Source of the DNA: Rhipicephalus microplus
Lineage: Eukaryota > Arthropoda > Arachnida > Ixodida > Ixodidae
NCBI RefSeq assembly: GCF_043290135.1
Contig: NC_134710.1
Span: forward strand, 137,848,155-137,912,154
DNA length: 64,000 nt
Direction: 5' to 3'
The translations under genes were made by a program, and so were the position numbers. This document shows, piece after piece, positions 1-11,339 of this stretch (position 1 is the first letter of the stretch; every line of letters begins with the position of its first letter). A model generated the notes under the pieces. The model ran no database searches. It saw nothing but the letters and a program-made list of their open reading frames with translations, and was not told where the DNA came from.

Positions 1-367
1 TCGAACCTACGACCTTCGAATTATGCGTTCAATGCTCTAACCACTGAGCTATCACAGCGGCCCTCCCTCCATCCACTTTTTTGGGTTTATCTGTGAATTT
101 AGAAGTAGGAGTGACAGTCAGCGCCATCTATAGGCCAAACGACGAGTGTGAAAACACTCTTATGCGCATGTTTGGCGTCACGTAGCACGTGAACTTATTA
201 TGAGCCGGCAGCTGATTAATTGTCCCTCTTATACAACCTAAACACACCAAGTCTGCCAGTACGAGACCCTCGTTCAATGAAATAAGGGAAAGAAGTGTAT
301 ACCTAAGGGCTCGTTTTTCCGTGTTCTAACACAATATTAATGAGATATAACAGACAGTAATGCCAAG

Positions 368-427
<60 letters not shown>

Positions 428-430
428 GTG
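1..430 (-). repeat. tRNA-derived repeat, family B, copy cut by the window edge
   Basis: On the minus strand, positions 62 down to 1 read as a tRNA-like head: an A-box-like TAGCTCAGTGGTTAGAGC and the start of a B box (GGTTCGA) cut by the window edge. The plus-strand sequence to about 375 (ccctccatccactttt, gtcagcgccatct, gaaagaagtgtat, taatgccaaggaat) is shared with 37256-37640, and its last part with 34866-34961. That shows a dispersed family rather than a single tRNA gene. Seen: the shared blocks. Inferred: a Pol III-derived SINE-like unit that can occur in tandem. Confidence 0.65.
370..425. repeat. (TA)n microsatellite
   Basis: An uninterrupted TA dinucleotide run at the end of the family B copy, where the other copies read gaaagtatagg. 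It probably expanded from the short AT stretch in the ancestral repeat. Confidence 0.95.
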
Positions 431-1049
431 CTGATATATTGCTATAAGAGCCATGCTGGATGAACTCTTAAAAGGGAAAGAGAATTGAGCATGTTAAGGC
501 AAGCCTTGCCAATTCTATTTAATATACTATAATCGTAGTATTTGAGATGCATTCAGTAATTGGCATGGTTTGTTTACATTTAGTGTGTTTGTGTGTGCAT
601 GAGTGTAATATGAAATACCTTCTTGGAACTACAGTTAGCATTACATAGTGACCTTCCAACCTCTTTTCTTGATACTTCAGTTAATCCTGCGGTTTCCAAG
701 TGCAGAGGGAGGGCAAGTGCCCCTTTCATTCTGTCTTGCCAACACTCGTGTTCCTAAAGAATAACGTGATACCTATTGCTACCATTTGATGATACCACAA
801 CAATTGTATTTTGACTAAAATGGCTGTGGTTCTGTGTTCACACACAACATCATGTTTAGCAGGGGGCTTATAAAGTTAACAGCTTTGAAGGGCATTGAAT
901 TTATTTGCGGACTAGAAGAGAACGGAATCTTGATCTACCGTATGTTTGTACGACAACCTTTTTTTTTTAATCAGGTCATACTAGTGATATGAATAGCAGG
1001 ATCCCACTTAATACTCGCTGCAGTCTGCAAGTTGTTTCACGAACATTAT
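431..1049. other. AT-rich stretch without recognisable genes
   Basis: No splice-bounded open frame, RNA gene or known repeat was recognised. It holds short T runs, including one near 959-968. Confidence 0.5.
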
Positions 1050-1250
1050 GATTGCCAGGTCGCGGGATCGAATCCCGGTCGGGCGGCTGCATTTTCGATG
1101 GAGGCGAAAATGCTGCAGGCCCGTGTGCTCAGATTTGGCACTAGTTGAAAAACCCCAAATGGTCGATATTTCCGGAGCCCTCCACTACGGTGTCTCTCAT
1201 AATCGTATGGTGGTTTTGAGACATTAAACCTCTCATATCAGTCAAGATTA
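1050..1250 (+). repeat. Ruka-like SINE, 5' truncated
   Basis: It begins inside the tRNA-like head at the B box (GGGATCGAATCCCGG). The usual body follows: GGCGGCTGCATTTTCGATGG, GGCCCGTGTGCTCAG, TTTCCGGAGCCCTCCACTAC, GGTGGTTTTGAGACATTAAA. The A-box half of the head is missing. It is more diverged than the copy at 1519-1757 and no target duplication was found. Confidence 0.85.
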
Positions 1251-1518
1251 TGATTGCATTATATTGTGAGCAGTCTTGCTTATAGTTATAAATGCAACAT
1301 GAATGGCCATTCTGATGTGTGGTGCCCCATGAGTTCTAACACACCAAGTGGTGGTCAGGTTATTGTTTATATGTCACTCCTAGACACCGTGATCAATTCT
1401 TTTCTCATTTATTTCTTATCAAGAATTTTCCCTCTGGCAGATTTGATGCTCTCAGGCAGTATACAATGATTTATTGGTCAGTTGTCAGCTCATAAAAATC
1501 AACTGCCATGTCATGCCA

Positions 1519-1757
1519 GCCCCGCCGCGGTGGTCTAGTGGCTAAGGTACTCGGCTGCTGACCCGCAGGTCACGGGATCAAATCCCGGCTGCGGTGGCTG
1601 CATTTCCGATGGAGAAGGAAATGTAGGCCCGTGTTCTCAGATTTGAGTGCATGTTAAAGAACCCCAGGTGGTCGAAATTTCCGGAGCCCTCCACTACGAC
1701 GTCTCTCATAATCAGATGGTGGTTTTGGGACGTTAAACCCCACATATCAATCAATCA
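1519..1757 (+). repeat. Ruka-like SINE, full length with target-site duplication
   Basis: A complete tRNA-derived SINE. The A-box region (GGTGGTCTAGTGGCTAAGG) and B box (GGGATCAAATCCCGG) form the head. The conserved tick SINE body follows, and the copy ends in a (TCAA)n tail. The 11-bp direct repeat ATGTCATGCCA flanks it exactly at 1508-1518 and 1758-1768. Such a duplication indicates target-primed insertion by a LINE machinery. Family knowledge: Ruka was described from the tick Rhipicephalus appendiculatus as a tRNA-derived SINE. The assignment here is from memory of its form. Confidence 0.93.
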
Positions 1758-1768
1758 ATGTCATGCCA

Positions 1769-2384
1769 TCTGCCAAAACAAATGTTATTCATGTGCAACC
1801 ATGGCTATGAGTGGCACTGGCAAACACTCTCTGGGTTATGCGTGCAAGCGTGGTATTCTGTAAGTGTCCAGTAAATACACTGTCCATTTCATCCCGTTGT
1901 GATTGGCTAATTTTGAAAGTGGGCTGGAATCAACGGTGAACTCTGACTTCGATCTCTATCCCAGTGGTTCTCAAATGGGGGTCCGCGAAGCCATTTCAAT
2001 GACATGCGAAACCCTCACATGCTTTCTATTATTTTTTTTTAAGTCACACTTTAACTCTGTTTAAGCGTGGCTGTGCCACATATTGATGAACTGTCTAATA
2101 TAAAGTGATGTAGCACCTTTGTTTGATGTTTTTGGTAGCAATAAAAGGCACCTGCTACACGCTCCAGTTATGTTAATTTACCTATGTGCCCCCCCCCCCC
2201 TCCCTCCCCTTTGCAGCAAGGGGTCCCCCATCACTTCCACGAGTCCACAAGGGGTCCACAAATATTCATGGCTGAGAACCACTGCTCTATCTTATCGTAG
2301 CACACTGAAAAGGACAGTCCACTTCGTGGACACTTATAGAATACTACCCTGAAAATACCCGAGAAAGTGGAGCAGAGAATGGCC
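1769..2384. other. Gene-free interval
   Basis: It contains a C run near 2188-2198 and no feature I can support. Short open frames here lack splice sites or recognisable motifs. Confidence 0.5.
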
Positions 2385-2610
2385 ACCGCCATAGCTCAGT
2401 TGGCAGAGCTTCATATGTGTAATTTAAAGGTTGTGTGTTTTGTTTCCACTGCCTGCAAGTTCTTTCATTCACTTCCATATTGCTTGATCTCACAATTGCT
2501 ACACTTCAATTAAAGACTAAAAATAGTGATACCTATGCTTTTCTTGGGTTTATTATTAGTTGGCTTCTTGTGATTGTATCTAACAAAATATGAGCACCTC
2601 AATGTATTTC
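2385..2610 (+). repeat. tRNA-derived repeat, family B, diverged copy
   Basis: A good A box (TAGCTCAGTTGGCAGAGC) near 2391-2409 is followed by a decayed B box. The family B tail comes next: tgcaagttctttcattcactt, then a stretch ending ttgtatctaacaaaatatgag. The same order is seen in reverse at 37256-37640. Confidence 0.55.
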
Positions 2611-3190
2611 CCTGTCTTCTCTCGTTCAATCCAGAGAGCTTTTATTTTGAGCATTTAACACCTCTCCTTGTTTAAAGGAGTACTGCCATTATTTTGAACT
2701 CGAGATAAATTGTCAGATAGATTCATGCGAATGCACGCATCACCTATAAACCTTAACGAATCACCTATAAACTATCACCAACCAATATAGCCTAGAACCT
2801 ATTTAAACTAAAATTCAAAATGTGTGCCATGCAAAAGCAGATCAAATGGAGTACCCTTGTGACATTGACTTCGATTCGGTTTCAGTTATAACAACCAATC
2901 AACACCTACATTGCATCGCTAGCTAGTGTTGGCTATCATGGCCTTCACTTGTGCTCTCTCCCACAGCTCTCAGTGTGGTAATCACAAGCAGGTTTGCCAA
3001 ATGTGGCTTGCCTGGTAAGTGTGTTGCTGTTTTATGCATTTATATGGCCAGTTGTATTTGCAACAAAAAGGGAGAGATGTGTCCAGTCTCTCTCAGCACT
3101 CTCTGAAAGCAAAAGTGCAACTGGACGCTGCGAGACTGTCACGTTATAATTAAATGTTGTGCATTTGAAAGAACCAAGTTTTGTAGTCGT
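2611..3190. other. Gene-free interval with a possible MITE end
   Basis: At about 2674 the sequence TTTAAAGGAGTACTG resembles the TTAAAGG termini of the MITEs described elsewhere in this window. No matching inverted end was found. Nothing else is supported. Confidence 0.35.
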
Positions 3191-3684
3191 GATTAGTGGG
3201 TTTATGATTGTAGTCATGATTAGTCAGATTGTGTTAGAAAAACTAGCCACCCTGTTTACAAGGTGTCTCCTGACGGGAAGAGTACCAGAGTCTTGGAAGG
3301 ATGCTAACATCATCTTAATACATAAGGAAGGAGATGACAAGGACTTGAAGAATTACAGGCCGACCAGCTTGCTCTCTGTAGTATACATGATATTTACAAT
3401 GGTAATTGCTAACAGAGTAAAGAAAACATTAGAATTCAATCAACCAAAGGAACAAGCCGGATTTCGAACAGGCTACTTAACAATCGACCACATTCATACT
3501 ATCAATCAGGTAATAGAGAAATGCTCAGAATATGACCAACCACTATACATAGCCTTCGTAGATACGAGAAGGCGTTTGATTCAGTAGAAATATCAGCCGT
3601 CATGCAGACACTGTGGAATCAGGGCGTCGATGAAGTATATATAAACATCCTGGAAGAAATCTACAGGGATTCAACTGCTACCTT

Positions 3685-4543
3685 CATCATCATCATCATC
3701 AGCCTGACTACGTCCACTGCAGGACAAAGGCCTCTCCCATGTTCCGCCAGTTAATCCGGTCCTGTGTTTGCTGCTGCCAATTTATACCCGCAAACTTCTT
3801 AATCTCATCTGCCCACCTAACCTTCTGTCTCCCCCTAACTCGCTTGCCTCCTCTGGGAATCCAGTCAGTTACCCTTAATGACCAGTGGTTATCCTGTCTA
3901 CGCGCTACATGCCTGGCCCATGTCCATTTTTTCTTCTTGATTTCAACTATGATATCCTTAACCCCCGTTTGTTCCCTAATCCACTCTGCTTTCTTTTTGT
4001 CTCTTAAGATTATATATTCCATTTTTCTTTCCATTGCTCGCTGCGTCGTCCTCAATTTAAGCTGAACCCTCTTTGTAAGTCTCCAGGTTTCTGCTCCGTA
4101 GCTTTGTACCAGCAAGATACAACTGTTATATACCTTCCTCTTAAGGGATAGTGGCAATCTACCTGTCATAATTTGAGAGTGCTTGCCAAATGTGCTCCAC
4201 CCCATTCTTATTTTTCTAGTTACTTCAATTTCATGGTTCGGCTCCGCGGTTATGCCACCATTATGGTGGCAGTTGATCCCCTGTAGATTTCTTCCAGGAT
4301 GTTTATATATACTTCATCGACGCCCTGATTCGCAGTGTCTGCATGACGGCTGATATTTCTACTGAATCAAACGCCTTCTCGTAATCTATGAAGGCTATGT
4401 ATAGTGGTTGGTTCTATTCTGAGCATTTCTCTATTACCTGATTGATAGTATGAATGTGGTCGATTGTTGAGTAGCCTGTTCGAAATCCTGCTTTAGTTGA
4501 TTGAATTCTAATGTTTTCTTTACTCTGTTAGCAATTACCTTTA
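3685..4543 (-). mobile_element. RTE-like LINE copy B, nested in copy A with 8-bp duplication
   Basis: This is a second, inverted copy of the same family. Its (GAT)n tail appears as CATCATCATCATCATC at 3685-3700. Its C-terminal coding region reads on the minus strand from 4205 to 3708. Its RT amino-half lies at about 4545-4280. GCTACCTT occurs at 3677-3684 and 4544-4551, and removing the insert plus one repeat restores copy A's frame. Around 4256-4275 a large internal deletion removes the catalytic FADD segment and joins the middle of RT to the C-terminal region. It was probably mobilised in trans. Confidence 0.88.
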
Positions 4544-4789
4544 GCTACCTTAGCACTTCATAAAGAAAGCAACAGAATACCAATCAAGAAGGGTGTAAGG
4601 CAGGGGGATACAATCTTCCCAATGCTATTTACCGCGTGCTTACAGGAGGTTTTCAGAGGCGTAGAATCGGAACAGTTAGGGATAAGAGTTAATGGAGAGT
4701 ACCTTAGTAACCTGCGCTTCGCCGATGACATTGCATTGCTGAGTAACTCGGGGGATGAATTGCAACTCGTGATTACGGAGTTAGACAAG

Positions 4790-4951
4790 GAGAGCAGAAA
4801 GGTAGGTCTTAAAATGAATCTGCAGAAAACGAAAGTAATGTACAACAACCTCGGAAAAGAGCAGCGCTTTGAGAGCAGAAAGGTAGGTCTTAAAATGAAT
4901 CTGCAGAAAACGAAAGTAATGTACAACAACCTCGGAAAAGAGCAGCGCTTT
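4790..4951 (+). repeat. Exact 81-bp tandem duplication inside RTE reverse transcriptase
   Basis: Units 4790-4870 and 4871-4951 are identical in every base I compared. Each starts GAGAGCAGAAAGG and ends CAGCGCTTT. The period is 27 codons, so the frame is kept. Exact identity beside point-mutated flanks suggests a recent slip or an assembly duplication. Confidence 0.95.
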
Positions 4952-5578
4952 CAGATAGGTAATAGTGCACTTGAAGTTGTAAAAGACTATGTCTACTTAG
5001 GGCAGGTAATAACCCCGGAGCCGAACCACTAGATTGAAGTAACTAGAAGAATAAGAATGGGGTTGAGTACATTTGGCAAGCACTCTCAAGTTATGACAGG
5101 TAGATTGCCACTATCCCTCAAGAGGAAGGTATATAACAGCTGTATCTTTCTGGTACTTAGTTACAGAGCAGAAACCTGGAGACTTACAAAGAGGGTTCAG
5201 CTTAAATTGACGATGACGCAGCGAGCAATGGAAAGAAAAGTGGTAGGTGTAACCTTAAGAGACAAGAAGAGAGCAGAGTAGATTAGGGAACAAACGGGAG
5301 TTAAGGATATCATAGTTGAAATCAAGGAGAGGAAATGGACATGGGCCGGGCATGTAGCGCGTAGACAGGATAACCGCTGGTCATCAAGGGTAACTAACTG
5401 GATTCCCAGAGAAGGCAAGCGGGTTAGGGGGAGACGGAAGGTTAGGTGGGAAGATGAGATTAAAAAGTTTGCGGGTAGAAATTGGCAGCAGCAAGCACAG
5501 GACCGGGTTAACTGGCGGAACATGGGAGAGGCCTTTGTCCTGCAGTGGACGGAATCAGGCTGATGACGATGATAATGA

Positions 5579-7706
5579 TTATTAGTGGCTACTTAACTGC
5601 TTATTGCATTAGGAAATGGATGTAAAACCTTTGTGTCACAAAAAAAGCTTCTGTGAAAACAGCTTGTGCATAAAGAAGTTCAAAATGAAAAGATGTTCAT
5701 AAAAAACTTATGCTTGACAGTCACCTTGTTTCATATTTTTGGTGATGCAGTTTGGCACTGGTGAAGAAACAGTGGAGGGCTCTCCCAGTAGTGTTGGCTT
5801 GACCTGGGTCAAACGTGGCTGCATGCAAGCATTCTCCAAGACTGTGTCCTGACATCAACCGAATTGACATGCTCGTTTTGCTGAACTGCTTGTTTACTGT
5901 TGATATTTCTCCTTTCTTTGAAAGGCAGTTATTCATTTTGAGGTCTTTGTTAGGAAAGTTGTGCGTACATGTGCAGTGATTCTTCATGTAGTTGAAGATT
6001 GGGGTAATCACAATGCACTGGTTTATAATATTTGGAGTAAAACAGACAGCCAAAATGGTGGCAGAGCTATATTTTTACGTTTTAGATTGAATGATTTTTA
6101 TTTTTTTGTGTGTGCTATGTGAATGTGAGAAAAGACTACCTGTGGTTAAAGTTTGTGCGCTTGACATGTGACCACAAATGGCACCGTGTTTGCTCTTTGT
6201 GCAAAAAAAAAGAAAAAAAAAGAAAAAGAAAGTAGCCATCAATGAAAGTAATTCAATTGGAAATTGTTCATTATTATAAGTTGCTTTTTTGATGAATTTT
6301 GCCTGGTATTAAAGTTATGCATAGAATTCATTAGTTTCTTAGAGTAAATATTGTGACATTTTATGTACTAAATGAATCATAAATTTGCATTGGTTGGGCC
6401 TATCACTATATTTCCAACATCTCATTGAAGACAAAGTGTGATTGCCACTTCATGTGTTTGTGCACATAGCTACATAATAAAACTTGTACTCTTCAGGCAA
6501 GGTACACACATGCGAAAACTTATTCGACTTGAAGTATTATTACTAGAAAAAATTTTATGTAACACCTAAGCAGTTTGCCAACACAAAAAAGGCATTGGTT
6601 GTGTAGATTCTATTAACTCATTGCCATAAAAGGCCTGACTTTAGAACAACATGAAAAAGTCTCATACAGATATGTTGTGATATTTTCATCGAGTTAATGC
6701 ATAACACCACCATAATACCTAAATGTGTGATTATGAATAAGAAGCTGATGCCTTTCCTGCCATAGCTTGCAAAGTTTTTTGTATTGAGCAAGCGTGCATG
6801 TCAAATATACATGTACAGCCTGTTGCTAAAGTGTGAAGGCCAGTTTTCGTGTTGATTCAGTGCTTATAGTTTTCTGCACATTAAAAAAATAGCGAACCTG
6901 TTTTGGCATTAAGATGAAACATCAAGCCTGATGCCCATGAGTACAAGCAGAGCAGCTTGCATGGCAAGTGTGTTCGGATTCCCTTGCTTTGGGAGCAGCG
7001 ATATTATTGTGCTTATAGAAGCTTCTTCTGCACATATGAACAAATAAATTGACGGAATCTTTTGACGTGTGTAGACTAGTGTTAGTACATGTTAGTATTA
7101 CACACAATTCTGTGTACATGTTACAGCAGTGAACAAAAAGATATATATACTATACCTTTCTTTCTAAGCTATTGGTTACTGTTTGAATAAGATAAATACA
7201 ATTTTTTTTCAACTTTACACACTTAATAACATGCTATATAACCTATGGTATGTGGCTACATTGCTGATGTCTTAATTATCTTGATTGCAGTTGCATTTTC
7301 TGCTGGATTTTTTTTATAAGCAATGCAGATCATTGAAACAGGGTAAGCACTGCTACATCCAGGGAGACATGGAGATGAAAAAGATGCTGCTAATTGCTGA
7401 TACCGCGTTGCTCTATTTTCTACAAATTTTTATATTTTGGCTGCACCTATGACTTTTGTTGCAAGTGCACATGCATGTTTTTCTTTTCTGTGACTAACTT
7501 TCGTTCTTTGTCAAACTTGCAGCAGCATATCAGGCAATTTTTTTTTTCGGTCTTTTGCAACCTCTATCTCTCACTTTAGCATTACCACATTTTTGAACAT
7601 ACTGTACTTGGTTTTCTTGGGATATATTCTGCATCACATTATTTCTGTACAATGATTACAGTGCGAGTAATGCAACTATCAATGTTCAAGAGGCTGTTTT
7701 CTAAGG
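5579..7706. other. Downstream of the putative minus-strand terminal exon; possible 3' UTR
   Basis: No coding exon or repeat family was recognised. If the minus-strand gene ends at 7707, part of this interval would be its 3' untranslated region. A minus-strand AATAAA (TTTATT at 6097-6102) is one possible polyadenylation signal, but such hexamers are common in AT-rich DNA. Confidence 0.3.
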
Positions 7707-7828
7707 CTAGTTATCTAATATAATGTAGTCCCAACATTCCGAGTGTTTTAACTGAGAAGACTCTAATGGTAGAGATGTCATTTTCTTCGCTGCTGTAGGT
7801 TCATATGACATACTTTTTGAAGTTGAAC
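7707..7828 (-). CDS. Candidate terminal exon of the minus-strand split gene
   Basis: On the minus strand a pyrimidine-rich tract (tcttttgtgtcttttttac, then cttttctctaaac) leads to the acceptor CAATTCAG at the 7828 boundary. From there the frame STSKSMSYEP... runs 39 codons and ends in ILDN and TAG at 7707-7709. The first two bases complete a codon begun in an earlier exon. Serine, threonine and lysine dominate the first half. No domain is recognised. The preceding exon is not certain: candidate 8072-8166 ends in a phase that does not fit this frame. An open frame of 40 codons can arise by chance, so RNA evidence would be decisive. Confidence 0.4.
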
Positions 7829-8071
7829 CTGAATTGATGGTGCAAATGTTTAGAGAAAAGTAAAAAAGACACAAAAGACATGAAAAAGCGCGCACTTGCT
7901 ACTAAATTTTATTCTTCAGAAAGCTTGGATTAAAAACCCTCAAGCATGTGCACCAAACCACAAAACGCAATTAATATTCTCTGAAAACACCACATGATCC
8001 AAACCTGTCATCTAAAAAACTATACTGAGTTTGATTAAAATTAACAGAAAGAGCGCTGAAACAAAAGTCAC

Positions 8072-8166
8072 CAGCTTTCTGTATGTACAGCCAATTCCCG
8101 TGCCACCTTGTCTTTGATCTTCCATAAAAGGCATGCGTCGCCCAGAAGTGGTTTACACATGCAAGC
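8072..8166 (-). CDS. Candidate internal exon, minus strand
   Basis: The acceptor is CACGTGCAAG and the donor CTG|GTGACT. Read in phase 0, which fits the end of exon 19394-19460, it encodes 31 residues starting ACMCKPLLGD and containing KIKDKVARELAVHTES, leaving two bases. Joined to the 7707-7828 exon, the long frame there would be lost and a stop reached after nine codons. The donor is weak and the acceptor tract is poor in pyrimidines. Either this exon or the junction is wrong. Confidence 0.25.
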
Positions 8167-8245
8167 CTTGCACGTGGAATGGGACTAGTATTATCATCCA
8201 GATCTCATTTGCCACATCACTGAATAATTTTCTGCATTAGTAATA

Positions 8246-8620
8246 ACAGGGGGTTCCGACTCGACCCAGAACCCCGCAGGGAAGACGCGGAGCCAGAACA
8301 AGAACCGGGTTTATTCCGCTACGCCCCAGCCGCAACTGCCCGCTGCCAGCGGCTGCCGCGTGCCACCGAGTGCACCCGGGATTGGCATTGATGTGTTCAG
8401 GATTCTGTCCAGAGAACCGAAGCCAGCCATAGTCTCGGGGAGATGTCGAGGAGAGGAGCCCGGAGCTGTTAACAGTAACTTTTAATTACAATATTTACAG
8501 GTAGTGTGTTACATGATGGTGGTAGCATCATGGAAGCTCTCGAAGAAAGCATGATGGTAGCGTCTGCGAGCTTGTGAGAGCCTGTCAAGACCGCCTAGGC
8601 GCTCGCATTTTATGTCCTGG
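8246..8620 (-). repeat. GC-rich block, possible solo LTR
   Basis: The composition jumps to GC-rich at 8250 (gggggttccgactcgaccc). On the minus strand there is an AATAAA within GGAATAAACCCGG near 8305-8318, which could be an LTR polyadenylation signal. The sharp left boundary and GC content resemble a solo LTR. No second copy occurs in this window and no target duplication was found. Confidence 0.25.
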
Positions 8621-9279
8621 CCTTCCCAGGATTCCCTGCAGCAGAAACAATGGAGGCCAGGACAGTCAAATGAAGTTTGTGATCTTCACCTCCGCCCTCA
8701 AAAGGGAAAGGTGAAACGCCGCCTCCGTCCCAACTCACGAAAGGGGGAAGAGGCACGCCCAGTTCAGCCCATTGCGAGGGAGAAAACGCTGCACACCGTG
8801 CACGACACAGCACAGCCACAAAGACGTTGATTCTTACATTGAATTCAATTTCGTAGTCTGTTGCAGTGATGGGCATGCGGCGCCAGGCAGACCATAAATG
8901 GTGGAAACAGCGGTATTAGGCACCACAGAGAACGTGAGAAATGCATCCGCAGACGGTTCTCAGTCGATTGGCTTATTGTCCGCGGCACGCCGACGAACAG
9001 AGACCCACAAAGATAACCACCCTTTTTAAGTCGTTTTGACTGTAAACAGCCCTTCATCGGTTGCCAGTCGGACGGGTAAGTTCAAAGGGTTCTACACGGG
9101 GAGATGGTTGCACAGCGAAATTCCAAGTAGGCTTGCGTGTCGTCGCTTATGGTTCACCTCTGGGAGTGCTGTCCCGCTACCGTCTCACGTCCGAGCGGTG
9201 CCATGTCAGGAAGGTCGATCACAAAAAATGCCGTTGCAGCGAAAAAATCGCTTTGTTCGCAACCGCTGCTAATGGCGGT
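8621..9279. other. GC-rich interval without a supported gene
   Basis: Overlapping open frames on both strands reflect low stop-codon density. No splice-bounded exon or recognisable motif is present. Confidence 0.35.
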
Positions 9280-9690
9280 TTCGTTTCACATGGACCGCGA
9301 ACGGTCCGTGATTGTCGCTCTGCGACTGAAGCGACTTCTTTCTGGCAGACACCGCAGAATTTTTCGAACGTAATGTAATGATTTGTGCTTTATTATATCA
9401 TTACGTTTCTATAAATGGGAACGAAGGGCCCACGTGTTTCGACGTTTAAGAACACTTCTTAATGCAAATTAATGTTAAAACGCACAGCATCGGCCATTGA
9501 CACTATTTCGATGGGTCCCGACCAAAAATTGCTCCCGCCGTTGTGACCAGAGCGAAATTCCCAACATGTTTGAAGCTTGCCGCGGACCGCTGCGACGTGA
9601 GCGAACTGGCCTTTTTTCCGCTGCGAGCGAATTGGCGCACTGAAAATCGCTACTTTTTGTGTCATGTGAAACGGCCTTAACGGCATCCTC
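9280..9690. repeat. Possible non-autonomous DNA transposon
   Basis: The left side contains GGCGGTTTCGTTTCACATGG. The right side, read on the minus strand, contains AAGGCCGTTTCACATGACAC. The shared GTTTCACATG in inverted orientation about 400 bp apart, with GC-rich interior, suggests a short terminal inverted repeat. The match is brief and there is no clear target duplication. Confidence 0.3.
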
Positions 9691-9709
9691 TTCTGCTATC
9701 TGCAGGCTC

Positions 9710-9745
9710 GCTACAGTGTCTAGAAGTATATTTCTAGACACTGTA
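9710..9745. repeat. 36-bp near-perfect palindrome
   Basis: CTACAGTGTCTAGAAGTATA is followed by its reverse complement with one change (TTTCTAGACACTGTAG). It could form a hairpin with an AT-rich tip. No associated gene is recognised. Confidence 0.85.
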
Positions 9746-11339
9746 GGCTCGCGGCCGCCGCTCCCATACTGCCCCCTATCCTTCGGCGAAAGTGGAAAGG
9801 TGGGCGTGAAGCATGACTGCGAAAACTGTGCGCCGCTACCGCCTGGTTTCCTTGCGTCGCTTGGCGCCGCCGCGCCATGCAGGCCGCGCGGCGCTGGCGC
9901 GCCACAATTGGCCTTTTTTTTTTCTTTTTTTATCATGACATCGCGGCCAATGCGCTAACCTGCTCTGGCCACACCAGTCGTCCCCGCTTTCACCAAAACG
10001 GCAAAAGTCTGCGACTGTTTTCACATCCCAGTGTCCTCGGTGATCGGCAAGCGCACTGCTGATGCCAATTGCGAAGTACACAGTTTCAGCGTAAAATTTC
10101 ATACCACAAAACCTAGAGGGGATCTGGTGCTGGTGTCTGCGTGAGTAGAAGTTGTTGTTGGGCTAGTTAGTAGATTATTGGAAAAAATTAATTTGAGCGC
10201 AAACACATCATGCATGCACAAACACAGCGCTGTGCGTGTTTGCTGCCTGGGTGTGTGCGTGCGAATGTGTCATGTGTTTGCTCTCAAGTTAATTTTTTGA
10301 AATGTCTACGTGGGGCACACGAGGCTGACTGAACGGCGTTTCGACCACCATAGCTTGGAATTGAGGAACCCAGCCTCCAAAAAACACATGACGACAACAA
10401 GCCCCAGCGTGTGTGGTTGTCTTATTTGTCTTATTGTGTGTGCATTTTATGAACGCTGGATTCCTAGATTCCAAGCTATGTACCCAAAGGCTAGACACCA
10501 GACACCAATGGAATTGATGGAAAGTAGAAACTTTGCATCTGCTTCGGGTGGATTTACTTCTTGGCATTTGCGGCGCCCGTTCACCGAGAATAAAACAAAG
10601 TGACATGAACTTATCCTCAATAAAGACTTGCTTCATTCTTCCAAATGCAAAGCTGATTGCAGGAATTCTGCGTGACCTCGATATTGACCCAAAACTGTGA
10701 CAAATTCAACCGAACTGGGGTATTATACACTGTTAGGAATTCTTCTCGATATTCGGCGCTAGCAAATAATGACGAAATTTTTGGAAATGGTGAAAATAAA
10801 CGTGCGTTTGGAACTCGGAATATGCATAATCAATTTATAGAAATAAAAATACTGTATAGAACAGTTACTAATGAACACACTTTTTTATACTAATGGCAGG
10901 CATGCGTGCTCATGCGCAAAAAAATTTTGAAAGCAGTGGTTCGTATACAGCGGATCTTTCGCTCCGCTGTAAAGACCATTAAGTGCGTAGGTGAAGAGAT
11001 CTTTTTAACGCCGGAAGGTTCAGCGGATCATTGAGGGGCTTTGCTTTGCTTTGCTATCCTAGATACATGGCACGTACCCACTTTGGGGGATTGGCCAAGA
11101 ATGCAGCGTAGACTGGTAAATGTAGTTTTAGGTAAGCTATGAAATTTGAAACCAAACATAAAGATATAAAAGTGGCAAATATACGAAAAATATTCAATTT
11201 AACCACAAGTAATATGCTTTTGAGCCTGTATACCAGACTGCCGTAATAACCTGACGGGAATAATTTTGAAAACTAAGGTTTCAACCAAACTCAATGACGA
11301 ATAATTTTAAATACCAGGTTAAAATGGCACTCGTTGAGT
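9746..11339. other. Gene-free interval
   Basis: Contains a T run at 9914-9930. The GC-rich character fades after about 10100. A motif near 11060-11095 (catggcacgtacccacttt) resembles text at 23622-23650 and is probably a dispersed repeat fragment. No exon is supported. Confidence 0.4.

Larger units (their letters stand above)
3220..5560 (+). pseudogene. RTE-like reverse transcriptase, interrupted
   Basis: The reading frame of copy A is broken by the 867-bp insertion at 3677-4543 (element plus one target copy). It also has a TAG after EPNH (5030-5032) and a TAG after KKRAE (5279-5281), each replacing a sense codon kept in copy B. The catalytic FADD is present. An 81-bp exact in-frame duplication lengthens the region after the catalytic motif by 27 residues. 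It cannot make a full-length protein. Neighbours are only other repeats, so no host role is indicated. Confidence 0.8.
3190..5578 (+). mobile_element. RTE-like LINE copy A, split by a nested copy
   Basis: A 5'-truncated non-LTR retrotransposon. Reverse transcriptase motifs can be read in order: NYRPTSLLSV near 3355, EQAGFRTGY near 3450, IAFVDTRRRL near 3550, then after the inserted copy B, KKGVRQGDTI near 4590 and FADDIALLSN near 4720. A C-terminal region with AETWRLTKRVQLKL and a Trp-rich GHVARRQD segment reaches about 5560. It ends in a (GATGAT)-like tail at 5562-5578, as RTE-type elements do. The sequence ATTAGTGG near 3192 and 5579 may be a target duplication. Clade assignment is by motif style only. 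Confidence 0.8.

Noticed and set aside
370..425. TA run as a promoter or origin
   Set aside because: It is a simple microsatellite replacing a short AT stretch in a repeat copy.
8610..9378. Overlapping GC-rich frames on both strands
   Set aside because: All six frames are poor in stops because of base composition; none shows motifs or exon borders.
9475..10102. Minus-strand frames of 88-153 codons
   Set aside because: They cross the palindrome and a homopolymer run and have low-complexity Arg/Ala/Ser composition.
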